This document shows positions 28,322-37,405 of a stretch of 64,000 bases of DNA, one piece after another (positions within the stretch are counted from its first letter, which is position 1; each line of letters opens with the position of its first letter). This DNA is from Methanobrevibacter boviskoreani JH1 (GTDB taxonomy: Archaea; Methanobacteriota; Methanobacteria; Methanobacteriales; Methanobacteriaceae). Under the pieces are notes generated by a model. That model was given only the letters and a program-made list of their open reading frames with translations, made no database searches and was not told the origin of the DNA. Position numbers and translations under genes: made by a program. Location of the stretch: contig NZ_BAGX02000016.1 in NCBI RefSeq assembly GCF_000320505.1, forward strand, positions 1 to 64,000, written 5' to 3'.

Positions 28322-28627
28322 TTAGTTTAAACTCTTTAAGATAAGACCTTTAATCTCATTTAAAACCTTAACTTGTTCAAGATTAAGTTTATTAAGTTTA
28401 TCTAAATCATTCTTAATCTTTTTATAATCCTCTGAGGTTTTAATGAAAACATCATCATCTTCAACATTGGAGATTAAATTTTCAAATTCATTTTCTTCCT
28501 CATATTCAATCGCTCTTGTAATGTCATCAACAAGTCCTTTCTGAGATCTTGTAAACTTATTTGTTTCAGTGATTTTTTCTGAAATCTCCTCTATCTGCTC
28601 AAGTATATTCTCTGAGTTAGATGGCAT
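28322..28627 (-). CDS. Small coiled-coil protein downstream of hisD
   Basis: The 101-residue product is rich in Glu, Lys, Leu and Ile with heptad-like spacing throughout, suggesting a nearly continuous coiled coil. It has no cysteine, signal peptide or known domain. The ribosome binding site AAGGTGATATT is good and the gene begins 28 bases after the hisD stop, so the two are probably co-transcribed. The function is unknown. Confidence 0.7.
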   Translation of the reverse strand: MPSNSENILEQIEEISEKITETNKFTRSQKGLVDDITRAIEYEEENEFENLISNVEDDDVFIKTSEDYKKIKNDLDKLNKLNLEQVKVLNEIKGLILKSLN

Positions 28628-28654
28628 AATATCACCTTAAATAATTAAGAATAA

Positions 28655-29938
28655 CTAGTTTTTATCTTCCCTAAATCTTACCTTTACAGAGTCAGCATGT
28701 GCAAAGAAACCTTCATATTCTGCAATAGGAATAATAGTCTCTTTAAGAACATTCAAACCTTCTTTTGAAACTTCCTGTACAGTAGGTTTTTTAAGGAAAT
28801 CCTCAGTGGACAATCCAGAATACATTCTTGCACCACCACCAGTTGGAAGTACATGGTTTGTTCCAGAACCATAATCCCCACATGCCACAGGTGAATAATT
28901 ACCTAAAAATATGGAACCTGCATTGTTTATTTTACTTAATGTGTAATCATTATCCTTAGTTGAAATAATTAAATGCTCCGGAGCATATTTATTTGTTAGA
29001 TATATTCCCTCATCTAAATCTTTAACAAGTACAATCCTTCCCCTTTTTTCAATAGATGATTCAATAATCTCACGGCGTACTGCCTCTTTAGTTTTCTTAT
29101 CAATTTCAACTGCTACCTCATCTGCTAATTCTTCATTAGGTGTTACAAATATACAAGCTGCATTGGGATCATGTTCTGCTTGTGATAAGAAATCATATGC
29201 AATAAATTCCGCATCATCAGTTTCATCAGCCAATATAAGCAACTCTGACGGACCTGCCGGAAATTCAATATCCACATTTCCATAAACCAATTTTTTAGCG
29301 GCTGTTACAAATATATTTCCAGGGCCTACTATCTTATCGACTTTGGGAACAGTTTCTGAACCATATGCCATTGCACCAATAGCCTGTGCTCCACCAACCT
29401 TATATATTTCATCTGCTCCTGCAATATCACTTGCAACTAAAATTGCATCCATAACTTTACCGTCCTTTCCAGGGGGTGTACAACAAACAATCTTTTTAAC
29501 ACCTGCAATCTTAGCAGGAATTACAGTCATTAAAATAGTTGAGGGGTATGCAGCCCTTCCACCGGGAATATAACAACCAACGGTTTCAAGGGGTCTTATG
29601 ATTTGGCCTGCTTTAATCCCATCAATTACTTCCATATCCCATTCTTTTGGAATTTCAGCCTTATGGAATTTTTCAATATTGGCTGACGCACTTTTTAGAG
29701 CATCTATAAGATCATCATCAATATTATTATAAGCCTCTTCAATTTCCTCTTTAGAAACCTTCATATCACCTAGTTTAACACCATCGAATTTTTCAGTGTA
29801 ACCTAAGATAGCTTTGTCTTTATTTTCTTTAATATCAACCAAGATATCACTTACAGTACCAAGAACATTATTAACATCTTCTTCAGATCTTTTTATAATA
29901 TCTTCAAGTTGACTATCATCATACTTAATTACATCCAT
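28655..29938 (-). CDS. hisD: Histidinol dehydrogenase
   Basis: HisD oxidises histidinol to histidine in two NAD-dependent steps. The 427-residue protein contains the family's VGGAQAIGAMAYGSETVPKV, DKIVGPGNIFVTAAKKLVYG, DIEFPAGPSELLI, LSQAEHDPNAA and the zinc/catalytic region NKYAPEHLII, followed by GDYGSGTNHVLPTGG. ATG at 29938 is chosen because TTAGTGATATA is just upstream; an in-frame ATG at 29953 would place this site inside the gene. Other his genes are not clustered here. Confidence 0.95.
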   Translation of the reverse strand: MDVIKYDDSQLEDIIKRSEEDVNNVLGTVSDILVDIKENKDKAILGYTEKFDGVKLGDMKVSKEEIEEAYNNIDDDLIDALKSASANIEKFHKAEIPKEWDMEVIDGIKAGQIIRPLETVGCYIPGGRAAYPSTILMTVIPAKIAGVKKIVCCTPPGKDGKVMDAILVASDIAGADEIYKVGGAQAIGAMAYGSETVPKVDKIVGPGNIFVTAAKKLVYGNVDIEFPAGPSELLILADETDDAEFIAYDFLSQAEHDPNAACIFVTPNEELADEVAVEIDKKTKEAVRREIIESSIEKRGRIVLVKDLDEGIYLTNKYAPEHLIISTKDNDYTLSKINNAGSIFLGNYSPVACGDYGSGTNHVLPTGGGARMYSGLSTEDFLKKPTVQEVSKEGLNVLKETIIPIAEYEGFFAHADSVKVRFREDKN

Positions 29939-30246
29939 TATATCACTAATCATTTAATAATAATTTAAAATAAGTTTAATTGGTTTAATTAATTTATTAT
30001 AATTATACTATGTAATTTTTAATAATTATATATTATTATATTATTGAATCTTTTTAAATAATTAAATGAAAACCACTAATTTTAAAAATATTTCTAATTA
30101 CTTAAAAATCAATAAAATTTTTTTATAAAAGAAGAACATTTACTTTTAAAAGGAGTTTAAAACATTGAAAATATTAAATAAAAAAAAGAATAATGAAATT
30201 AAATTATTTAAAGAGAGTTAATAATAAAAAAAGAAAAATACATTAT
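29939..30246. other. Intergenic region
   Basis: About 308 bp between the DUF4012 stop and the hisD start. No gene is seen; the portion next to hisD should hold its promoter. Confidence 0.4.
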
Positions 30247-30972
30247 TTATAATAATGCATTTATTCCTTTGGTATATAATAAACTAGTAAATGCACCTTT
30301 AGGAGTCATTACTATATTTCCTTTATTATATTGATTCAAAGCTGTGTTAACCATATTCATTTTTTTACCAGGATCATTTGTTGCATTAGCAACAGCTTTA
30401 ACTAACATCATTACAGAGCTTCCCCTAGAGTTTTTATTAGTGTATTGCTCTTCACGAACAACATCGATAGCACTACTATTAATAGTTTTACCATCAACAA
30501 CTAAAGGTCCTGCTGAATCAATTATCGCAGTCATAGCTTCACTATTCACAGCAACAACAGCATCTATTGAAACATTAGTATTATACTCTACAATCTCTTT
30601 AGCATTCTGCATTGATTGATCTGTATTATTTTCCCAGAAAGAATCATGAAGTAGGAGTTTAGAACCTGCTCCTTGAGCTTGAGCTTCTGCTGGCTCTGCT
30701 TTAGTTGGGTGAGTCATACCATGTGGATATACAGCTGTGTAATTAACAATTGAACCATTATGTAAATGAACAATGAAAGCCATATCACATGCCCCCATTC
30801 CTGGACGTTTTTCGCTTTCATCAATTGCACAAATCAATATGTTTTTATCTCCTTGTGCTAACTCTCCTTGTGAGGTACCCACATGATATATATAAGTACC
30901 TGCATAATTTGCAACCAATCCTACAAGTATTACAAATAGAATTGCAATAACCAACTTCTTTGTTCGTCTCAT
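30247..30972 (-). CDS. DUF4012 family membrane-anchored protein
   Basis: The 241-residue protein begins MRRTKKLVIAILFVILVGLVANYAGTY (quoted only as a basic start followed by one hydrophobic segment, about residues 5-28), so it is probably anchored with its body outside. The extracytoplasmic part fits DUF4012, a domain related in fold to LytR-CpsA-Psr proteins: ICAIDESEKRPGMGACDMAF, VVAVNSEAMTAIIDSAGPL and DVVREEQYTNKNSRG are typical. A role in cell-surface polymer attachment is possible by analogy only. ATG at 30972 is preferred over GTG at 30981 because the GTG forms part of AAAGTGAG, the ribosome binding site. Confidence 0.8.
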   Translation of the reverse strand: MRRTKKLVIAILFVILVGLVANYAGTYIYHVGTSQGELAQGDKNILICAIDESEKRPGMGACDMAFIVHLHNGSIVNYTAVYPHGMTHPTKAEPAEAQAQGAGSKLLLHDSFWENNTDQSMQNAKEIVEYNTNVSIDAVVAVNSEAMTAIIDSAGPLVVDGKTINSSAIDVVREEQYTNKNSRGSSVMMLVKAVANATNDPGKKMNMVNTALNQYNKGNIVMTPKGAFTSLLYTKGINALL

Positions 30973-31424
30973 AAAACTCACTTTAATTATAGATTCAAAT
31001 TATCTATAATAATCTAAATTTATAAAAAATTAGATATATTCCTTAAATAATTTAATTCTATAGATTATATATTTTTTTTAACATATAATATTAATGGATT
31101 TTCTTATAAATAACATTGTTATAGTATAAAATATTAAATAAATAATTATAAAAAAATGAAAATCTTATTAAAATATTTAATCTATAAATTTAAATAAAAA
31201 AAAAGGAATAAATTTAGTTAAACTTGAATATAAACCCTTATAAGAGTTTTTTATTAAAATAAATAAAGAAATTTAATAGAATTGAATTAAAAAAAATTCA
31301 AAAGTCAACTGAAAATTAAATAAAATAGAATAAACTAGAAAAAATCACTGATATACTTTCAAGACTTAAGAAATTAACTTATTAATAAATATATTTATTA
31401 ATTTATTCAAATAATAATAACATA
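30973..31424. other. Divergent intergenic region DUF4012 / mtxX
   Basis: About 450 bp of AT-rich DNA with no gene. TATA-like runs lie near 31064-31095 (for the minus-strand gene) and near 31382-31400 (for mtxX). Confidence 0.4.
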
Positions 31425-32177
31425 ATGATAAAGATTACAGCAGGTTTAGGAAAAAACAGAAATATAATTAAAGCATCTGAAATTGTAAACCAAGATGACA
31501 ATATTGAGGTCAATCTTGTAGAAAATGAAAGGGAATTAATTGATGCTATTAAAAATAAGGATGTTGATGCAGTTATAAGGGGATCCCTTGCTGCCTCTAA
31601 TGTTATTAAAAGTTTAAAATCTGAGAATCCCTCCTTAAAAATTAACCGTGGAACATATATTCATTCTAAAGACCATGAATTTTTAATTCTACCTGTCGGC
31701 ATTGATGAAGGTCAAAGTATTGAAGATAAGATTACACTTGTAGAACAGGGATGTGAATTTCTACTTAAAATCAACAAAGAACCAAAAATAGCAATACTCT
31801 CAGGTGGAAGAAGTGATGATTTTAATCGTACAAAAGAAATAGATAAAACCTTAAAAGAAAGCCAATTAATTGAGAAAAGGTTAAAATCTGAATTTTCAAA
31901 GGATGAAAGATTCAATAACACAACAATTAAAAATTATTATATTCTCATTGAAAAAGCAATTAAAGAGAATAATAATATTCTGTTAGCACCTAATGGAATT
32001 ATTGGAAATTATATATTTAGAATTTTGGTTTTATTATGTAATTGGCCTAGTTATGGCGGTATAACCTTGGGAATAGATGATTTTTATATTGATACAAGTA
32101 GAGATCAGACAACAGAGGGATATGTAAGGATTCTTAAATTTGCAGCTCGGCTTGCGGAAAATAAAAAAGAAAACTAA
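31425..32177 (+). CDS. mtxX: Methanogenesis marker protein Mmp4 / MtxX
   Basis: The 250-residue protein matches the methanogen-specific MtxX family (marker 4), found next to the methyltransferase genes in some methanogens. Its fold resembles phosphate acetyl/butyryltransferases. Typical segments are the KITAGLGKNRNIIKA start, VDAVIRGSLAASNVI, FLILPVGIDEGQSIEDK, AILSGGRSDDFNRT, NILLAPNGIIGNYIFRIL and SYGGITLGIDDFYIDTSR. The reaction is unknown. No clear ribosome binding site precedes the ATG. The gene is monocistronic upstream of uppS. Confidence 0.88.
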   Translation: MIKITAGLGKNRNIIKASEIVNQDDNIEVNLVENERELIDAIKNKDVDAVIRGSLAASNVIKSLKSENPSLKINRGTYIHSKDHEFLILPVGIDEGQSIEDKITLVEQGCEFLLKINKEPKIAILSGGRSDDFNRTKEIDKTLKESQLIEKRLKSEFSKDERFNNTTIKNYYILIEKAIKENNNILLAPNGIIGNYIFRILVLLCNWPSYGGITLGIDDFYIDTSRDQTTEGYVRILKFAARLAENKKEN

Positions 32178-32374
32178 TATCTTAATCTACTTCCTTTTTT
32201 TTTAAAAAAAAATATTTTTTAAAACTAAACATTTAATTTATAAATCAGTAGTTAACTATATTATAAAATAAATAAATAAATATATTATTATAATATAAAT
32301 TTATGAAAATTTGATATATTTTTTGGGGAATTAAAATATTTATTCAAATTTAAAAAGAGAAAAAAAGGGATAAA

Positions 32375-33139
32375 ATGGTGGCTCAATTTTTTTATAGAAT
32401 ATACGAATGGTATATTATGAAACACTTAGACCCTAATAAAATGCCCAAGCATATTGCTATTATAATGGATGGCAATCGTAGATATAGTAAAATTCAGGGA
32501 AATATGGATGTAATCAAAGGGCATGAAAAAGGAGTAGATACATTAGAAAAAGTGTTAGACTGGACTATCGATTTAGGCATTAAAATTATTACCGTTTATG
32601 CTTTTTCTACTGAGAATTTTAATAGATCAAAACATGAAGTAGACGGATTAATGGATTTATTTGTTAAAAACTTTAAAAGATTAACTACTAATGAAAAAAT
32701 ACATAGAAATCATGTGAAAGTTCAAGTTGTTGGCAGAACCGACCTTTTACCGGATGATGTTAAAGATGCAATAAAGGAAGCTGAGGAATCAACCAAGGAT
32801 TATAAAGACAGATTATTTAACTTAGCAATTGGATATGACGGCAGACTTGAGATTGTCGATGCTGTTAAAAAAGTGTATAAAGAAATTGAAGAAGGTAAAC
32901 TATCCATCGATGATGTTAATGAAGAGATAATTGGTAAAAACCTTTATACAGGAGGACTTGAGGATCCTAATTTAATAATCCGTACTAGTGGTGAGGAAAG
33001 ATTAAGTGGTTTCTTACTATGGCAATCATCATATTCCGAATTATATTTCTGTGACAGTTTATGGCCAGAATTTAGAAAAACTGATTTTTTAAGAGCAATT
33101 AGAGATTACCAAGCAAGAGACAGACGTTTTGGTACCTAA
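32375..33139 (+). CDS. uppS: Cis-polyprenyl diphosphate synthase (UppS-like)
   Basis: The 254-residue enzyme condenses isopentenyl diphosphate units to the long cis-polyprenyl carrier used for wall and glycan precursors. The catalytic site is [12 protein letters not shown] (Asp in MDGN). Further family motifs are [34 protein letters not shown] and the C-terminal [23 protein letters not shown]. In archaea the product is usually a tritrans,polycis type. AAAGGGATAAA precedes the ATG. tatD follows 86 bp downstream on the same strand. Confidence 0.94.
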   Translation: MVAQFFYRIYEWYIMKHLDPNKMPKHIAIIMDGNRRYSKIQGNMDVIKGHEKGVDTLEKVLDWTIDLGIKIITVYAFSTENFNRSKHEVDGLMDLFVKNFKRLTTNEKIHRNHVKVQVVGRTDLLPDDVKDAIKEAEESTKDYKDRLFNLAIGYDGRLEIVDAVKKVYKEIEEGKLSIDDVNEEIIGKNLYTGGLEDPNLIIRTSGEERLSGFLLWQSSYSELYFCDSLWPEFRKTDFLRAIRDYQARDRRFGT

Positions 33140-33225
33140 ATTCCTTTTATTTTTTTATTATAAAGATTTATTTTATTTAAATCTTAACACTATTTTTTTA
33201 AAAATTATTTTTATAAGTGACTTCC

Positions 33226-33987
33226 ATGATTGATACACATTGCCATATAGATTTTGAAGAGTATGATAAAGACCGAAAGGATGTTATTGATAGAGCCCAA
33301 AATGTATTAGATTCCATTGTTGACTCTGGAATTAATAAAGCAACAGGTCTAAAAATTTTAGAATTAGCTAAAAAATATCCTGATTTTATATATCCTAGTT
33401 TAGGATTTTCACCAGTATCATCCCATGAAAAAACTAAAGAGGAGATTAAGGAATTTCAGGAATTTTTAATAGACAATATTAATAACTGTGTTGCTATTGG
33501 TGAAGTTGGAATGGATTACTATTTTGTAAGGGACAAAGCCTCACGTCAAAAACAGAGGGAAAACTTCATATCTTTTGTAGAAATTGCAGATGAATACAAA
33601 AAACCTTTACTTCTACATGTAAGGGACTGTGATAAAAAAGGATTAAACATTGTTAATGAATACGATAATATTCCATATGTAGTATTCCATTGTTTTAGTG
33701 GTAGTTTAAAAACCGCAAAAAGAATAATGGAACATGACAATTATTTTATGTCATTTTCAACTATGGTTTGTTATTCAAAACATCATCAGGATTTAGCAGC
33801 AAAAATACCTGTTGAATATATGTTAACAGAAACAGATAGTCCGTTTTTAGGACTTACTAAAGAAGAGAGAAATGAACCTGCATATGTTTTAAGAGGTGCT
33901 AAAAAAATAGCTGAAATACAAAATATCGACCTGGAAGAAGTCGATAAAATAACAACTAACAATGCAAAAAAAGTATTTAACATTTAA
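33226..33987 (+). CDS. tatD: TatD family metal-dependent hydrolase
   Basis: The 253-residue TIM-barrel hydrolase has the metal-binding IDTHCHIDF at its start, AIGEVGMDYYF, LLLHVRDCDKKGL, VVFHCFSGSL and MLTETDSPFL, the standard TatD set. Members are metal-dependent nucleases or hydrolases. ATG at 33226 is chosen because AAGTGA lies five bases upstream; the in-frame GTG at 33217 overlaps that site. It follows uppS and converges on the TPR cluster. Confidence 0.9.
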   Translation: MIDTHCHIDFEEYDKDRKDVIDRAQNVLDSIVDSGINKATGLKILELAKKYPDFIYPSLGFSPVSSHEKTKEEIKEFQEFLIDNINNCVAIGEVGMDYYFVRDKASRQKQRENFISFVEIADEYKKPLLLHVRDCDKKGLNIVNEYDNIPYVVFHCFSGSLKTAKRIMEHDNYFMSFSTMVCYSKHHQDLAAKIPVEYMLTETDSPFLGLTKEERNEPAYVLRGAKKIAEIQNIDLEEVDKITTNNAKKVFNI

Positions 33988-34000
33988 TTTAAAAAAAACG

Positions 34001-34086
34001 ATTATAAAAACCCTTTTAAAATAAAAAAACATCTAAAAAAAATAAAAAAAATTAACTATTATAAAAACCCTTTAAAAATAAAAAAA
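34001..34086. repeat. Short direct repeat between convergent genes
   Basis: ATTATAAAAACCCTTTT followed by an A-rich run occurs at 34001 and again, slightly altered, at 34058. Both lie between the tatD and TPR stops, so they may be paired terminators for either direction. Confidence 0.5.
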
Positions 34087-34120
34087 TAAGAATCTTATAA
34101 AAAGAAGATAATCTTTTTAT

Positions 34121-35698
34121 CTAGATATCACCATTATGAATCTTCTTTTCAACAAGATCCACTACTTTTTTAAATAGCTCTTCTTCATCGGAAACATTTA
34201 AATTCTGAGACATTACCTCTTGATAAGAAGATAAAACTAAATTTGTAGCTTTCTGTGAATCATAGCCATTTTCAGATAATAATGTAAATAATCTTTCTTC
34301 TTCTGGAGATAATTCAATATCTTCAGGATTTACATTGTTTAAATCCATATTGTTTAAATCAAATTGATCATTATCACCAAAATCACCAAAATCTGATTCT
34401 TCCTCAGTTTCATCAGAATTATCACTGGATACAGGGTTTCCCTGATAATCTAATTGATTAGGATTTAATTCTAAACATTTATCCAAAGCCTCCTGAGCTT
34501 TAGCTTTAGAGTCAATTTGGTTTAGGAAGTTATATCTATCATACCATAGATCAGACTCTTCTGGGAATTTTTTAAGGGCCTTCTGATTAATACCAATTGC
34601 CCTATTCATGTCTCCACCGGATGCAACCGCAAATGAATATTGCCTCCATACTTCAAAGTCATCATCATCTAAATCCAAAGCTGCTTTAAATGAATTTTCC
34701 GCCTCTTTAAAATCACCTAAATTAAGATAAACAAATCCTTTAAAAGTTAATGCATCGGTATTATCCGGATATAATTCAATTACATTATCAATAGTAGTTA
34801 ATGCCTCATCAAATTTTGTAAGATTGAATAATATGGCAGACTTTAAAAGAAGTGCATCCATGTTTTTATCATCAATTTTTAAAGCTTCATCAATAAAATC
34901 TAATGATTCTTCAAATCTTGAAAATTGTGCTGCACCATTTGCTTTATAGAGATTACGTTCCACTTCATCATCAGTATTTGCATCAACCTCTTCATAGATT
35001 TCTTTAAGCATGTTATTTATTGTTTCCTCATCCATAGGCTCTTGATGGTCATGGGCATGGTCGTGTTCATGAAGTTCGGGATGCTCACATTCATAATCAT
35101 CATCACTGTTTGGACCATGGTGTTCATCATAATGTTCACATTCGTCATCATGATGATGGTGATGATGGTCATGGTCACATTCACTATGGTCGTGTTCCTC
35201 AACCTCATCATCAAATTCCGGAACAATACCTGTTTTTAAATCTTCAGGACCTAAACCTGTAAATTCTTTAATTCCATCAATTACTTCAGGTCTTTCCTCA
35301 ACAAGTTCATCCACATAATTATTTATATCCTCAGTCCTATTTTGAAGATGATAAATAGATATCTTAAGGAGGTATCCCTCCTCAACATTTGGATCAAGTT
35401 CTATGATTTTTTCTGCATACTCTAATGCATCTTCAAATTTTTCCATATGGGTTAAAATATAAGATTTAATAGATAATGCTTCCAAATTCTCAGAATCGTC
35501 TTTAAGCAATATATCTACACATTCCTCTCCCTTTTCTAAATCATCTGTTGCAAGATATAAATCAATCATTGGTGGAATGATTTTCTCCAAATCATATTCC
35601 TCTTCAAACAATTCTTCAAATAATTTTAAAGCTTCATCGATTTGGTGATTTTCATAATTATCATATGCTTTTTCAAATTTTTCATCTAGACTAGACAT
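34121..35698 (-). CDS. TPR protein 1 of 8, with a His/Cys-rich linker
   Basis: The 525-residue protein has an N-terminal block of TPR motifs (about 10-150), an extraordinary acidic His-rich segment (168-218; DNA 35045-35194) with 18 His and 3 Cys including a run of six His, and a second TPR block (about 240-425). An acidic, Asn-rich stretch follows, then a helical C-terminus (LSPEEERLFTLLSENGYDSQ onward). The second block shows the cluster's signature VWRQYSFA...GDMNRAIGINQKALKKFPEE...LWYDR. TPRs mediate protein-protein contacts; the His segment looks able to bind Zn, Ni or Cu. ATG at 35698 is preferred since GGAGGCAATATT precedes it and overlaps the upstream ATG (35719). It is the last gene of the TPR array. 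Confidence 0.88.
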   Translation of the reverse strand: MSSLDEKFEKAYDNYENHQIDEALKLFEELFEEEYDLEKIIPPMIDLYLATDDLEKGEECVDILLKDDSENLEALSIKSYILTHMEKFEDALEYAEKIIELDPNVEEGYLLKISIYHLQNRTEDINNYVDELVEERPEVIDGIKEFTGLGPEDLKTGIVPEFDDEVEEHDHSECDHDHHHHHHDDECEHYDEHHGPNSDDDYECEHPELHEHDHAHDHQEPMDEETINNMLKEIYEEVDANTDDEVERNLYKANGAAQFSRFEESLDFIDEALKIDDKNMDALLLKSAILFNLTKFDEALTTIDNVIELYPDNTDALTFKGFVYLNLGDFKEAENSFKAALDLDDDDFEVWRQYSFAVASGGDMNRAIGINQKALKKFPEESDLWYDRYNFLNQIDSKAKAQEALDKCLELNPNQLDYQGNPVSSDNSDETEEESDFGDFGDNDQFDLNNMDLNNVNPEDIELSPEEERLFTLLSENGYDSQKATNLVLSSYQEVMSQNLNVSDEEELFKKVVDLVEKKIHNGDI

Positions 35699-35784
35699 AA
35701 TATTGCCTCCATTACTCATATAATCAAATAAAAATTAAAAATTAAAAGATAATAATTGATTTGTTAAGATTAAAATTGTATTTG

Positions 35785-35937
35785 ATATAATATTATATTT
35801 ATGATTAATAAACTTATTTAATAAAATTTTAAAAAAAGTTAGAAATTAAAAAAATAGCTCATTAAAATATTAAATATAATATTATATTTATAACTAATAA
35901 ACTTATTCAATAAAATTTTAAAAACAGTTAGAAATTA
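35785..35937. repeat. 64-bp direct repeat upstream of TPR gene 1
   Basis: Copies at 35785-35848 and 35874-35937 differ at four positions and are offset by 89 bp. Both contain ATATAATATTATATTTAT and a later AATAAACTTATT. They lie between TPR gene 2 and TPR gene 1, where the promoter of gene 1 would be expected, and each copy includes a TATA-like core. Confidence 0.7.
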
Positions 35938-35980
35938 TAGAAGTCCTATTAAAATTTAAAAAAAATATAAGGATAGTTAT

Positions 35981-37015
35981 CTAATTAAAAAAACTATCTA
36001 ATGTTACTTCTTTAGTTTTAGTTTTATAATCAATATGTTCATCATTTGAATCTTCTTCAGCTTCAGCATCATAATCCAGATTATCTACATTTTCCTCATC
36101 ATCAAAATGTTTATCCTCAGAATCTATATCGAAAATATCATTATCATCAGAACTTTCGCTATCACTGTCCTCCAAGTGTTTAGGACCACTTACAATAAAG
36201 TCATCCAATGATTGGTTCTGATTATCCTCAAGTTCTGTAATTGGCACATTATCCTTATCATCATCCATATCTGATAAGATAATAGTTGAACTTAAACCAT
36301 AATCTTCCGGAAGGTCTGGCTCTTGATTATTTATTTTATTGTTTAATTGATTAATTGTAGATTCATCGGCATCGTTGTTTATTAAATAATAACGTCTGTC
36401 ATATAACAAATCCAGATTATCTGGAAACAAATCTAATGCATTACTATTTATCTCTAATGCCTTATCATAGTCTGATATTGCATCAAACTCATCAGCATAC
36501 AATTGCCAAATATCCATATCCTCAGGATTGATTGAAGTTGCTTTGTTAAATATTATCTCAGATTCATCATATTTTTTAAGTGAACATAAAAGGGAAACTT
36601 TTAATTTTAAAGCATCATAACAATCAGGATCTTTATCTAAAATCATATTAACAATTTTTAAAGATTCTTCATCATTTTTAAGTTCATGCAAATATCTGGC
36701 TTTTAAAAACAGGATTTTTTTATCACTTTTAATTTTTAAAGCATTGTCTAAATAAACTATAGCCTCTTCATATTTTTCAATATCTGCAAAAACCTTGGAT
36801 TTTTCAATATTTAAATCAAATTCATCATCATACTCTTCTTCCAATTCCTTAAAAATGTAATAGATCTTATTTTTCAATTTCAAATCGGTTTGTAAATTTA
36901 AGACATAATCATCAATATTTTCATTTGAATAATCTTTATTATCCCGAGTATTATTTTCAACAGTCTCCTCACTACCTGAAGAGTTTTGATTAAAAATATT
37001 ATCTAGATTAGGCAT
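35981..37015 (-). CDS. TPR protein 2 of 8, acidic tail and C-terminal LDxFF motif
   Basis: The 344-residue protein has a short disordered N-terminus, TPR repeats (about 45-225) ending in the family's block IWQLYADEF...YDKALEINSNALDLFPDN...LLYDR, and a long Asp/Glu/Ser-rich tail (about 240-335). The last residues are VTLDSFFN, which resembles the C-terminal PCNA-interacting peptide of many archaeal DNA-repair proteins, although the usual first Gln is Glu here. GGAGTATTGTATTT precedes the ATG. No catalytic domain is seen. Cytoplasmic scaffold is the best description. Confidence 0.85.
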   Translation of the reverse strand: MPNLDNIFNQNSSGSEETVENNTRDNKDYSNENIDDYVLNLQTDLKLKNKIYYIFKELEEEYDDEFDLNIEKSKVFADIEKYEEAIVYLDNALKIKSDKKILFLKARYLHELKNDEESLKIVNMILDKDPDCYDALKLKVSLLCSLKKYDESEIIFNKATSINPEDMDIWQLYADEFDAISDYDKALEINSNALDLFPDNLDLLYDRRYYLINNDADESTINQLNNKINNQEPDLPEDYGLSSTIILSDMDDDKDNVPITELEDNQNQSLDDFIVSGPKHLEDSDSESSDDNDIFDIDSEDKHFDDEENVDNLDYDAEAEEDSNDEHIDYKTKTKEVTLDSFFN

Positions 37016-37405
37016 AAATACAATACTCCAAATTATTAATGATTAAATTAAACTACAATTTATTAATATTATAATATTTATCATATAAAGTATTTTCTTA
37101 TGTTTTAAAAAAAGCATATTAAATTTCTTTAGTTCATCTTAATCTATTTAAAAAAAAACTTAATAGAAATTCTCTCTAAAATATCAAAGAAAGAATCAAG
37201 TCTAATAATACAAGTAAGTTTTAAAAAAAAAAGAGGTAAATTCTATCCAGACAGATAATGTTATTATTAAATTTATCTTCAATAGGGTTAGCAACTATTA
37301 AACCAAAGAAATAAAATCTTTTAATCTTTTATTTTTTTAATCTTTTAATAATATCAACTACCACTTTTCAAGAATAAGAATAAGAATAAAAATAATAGGA
37401 TTAAA
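37016..37405. other. Intergenic region inside the TPR array
   Basis: About 390 bp between TPR genes 2 and 3, rich in A-tracts and TCTTTTAAT repeats near 37315-37345. I see no remnant of a TPR gene in any frame. It probably carries the terminator of gene 3 and the promoter of gene 2. Confidence 0.4.

Noticed and set aside
34925-35239. Met/Val/Thr-rich plus-strand frame opposite the His-rich linker
   Set aside because: Complement of CAT/CAC/GAT codons gives repeated ATG/GTG; no independent support.
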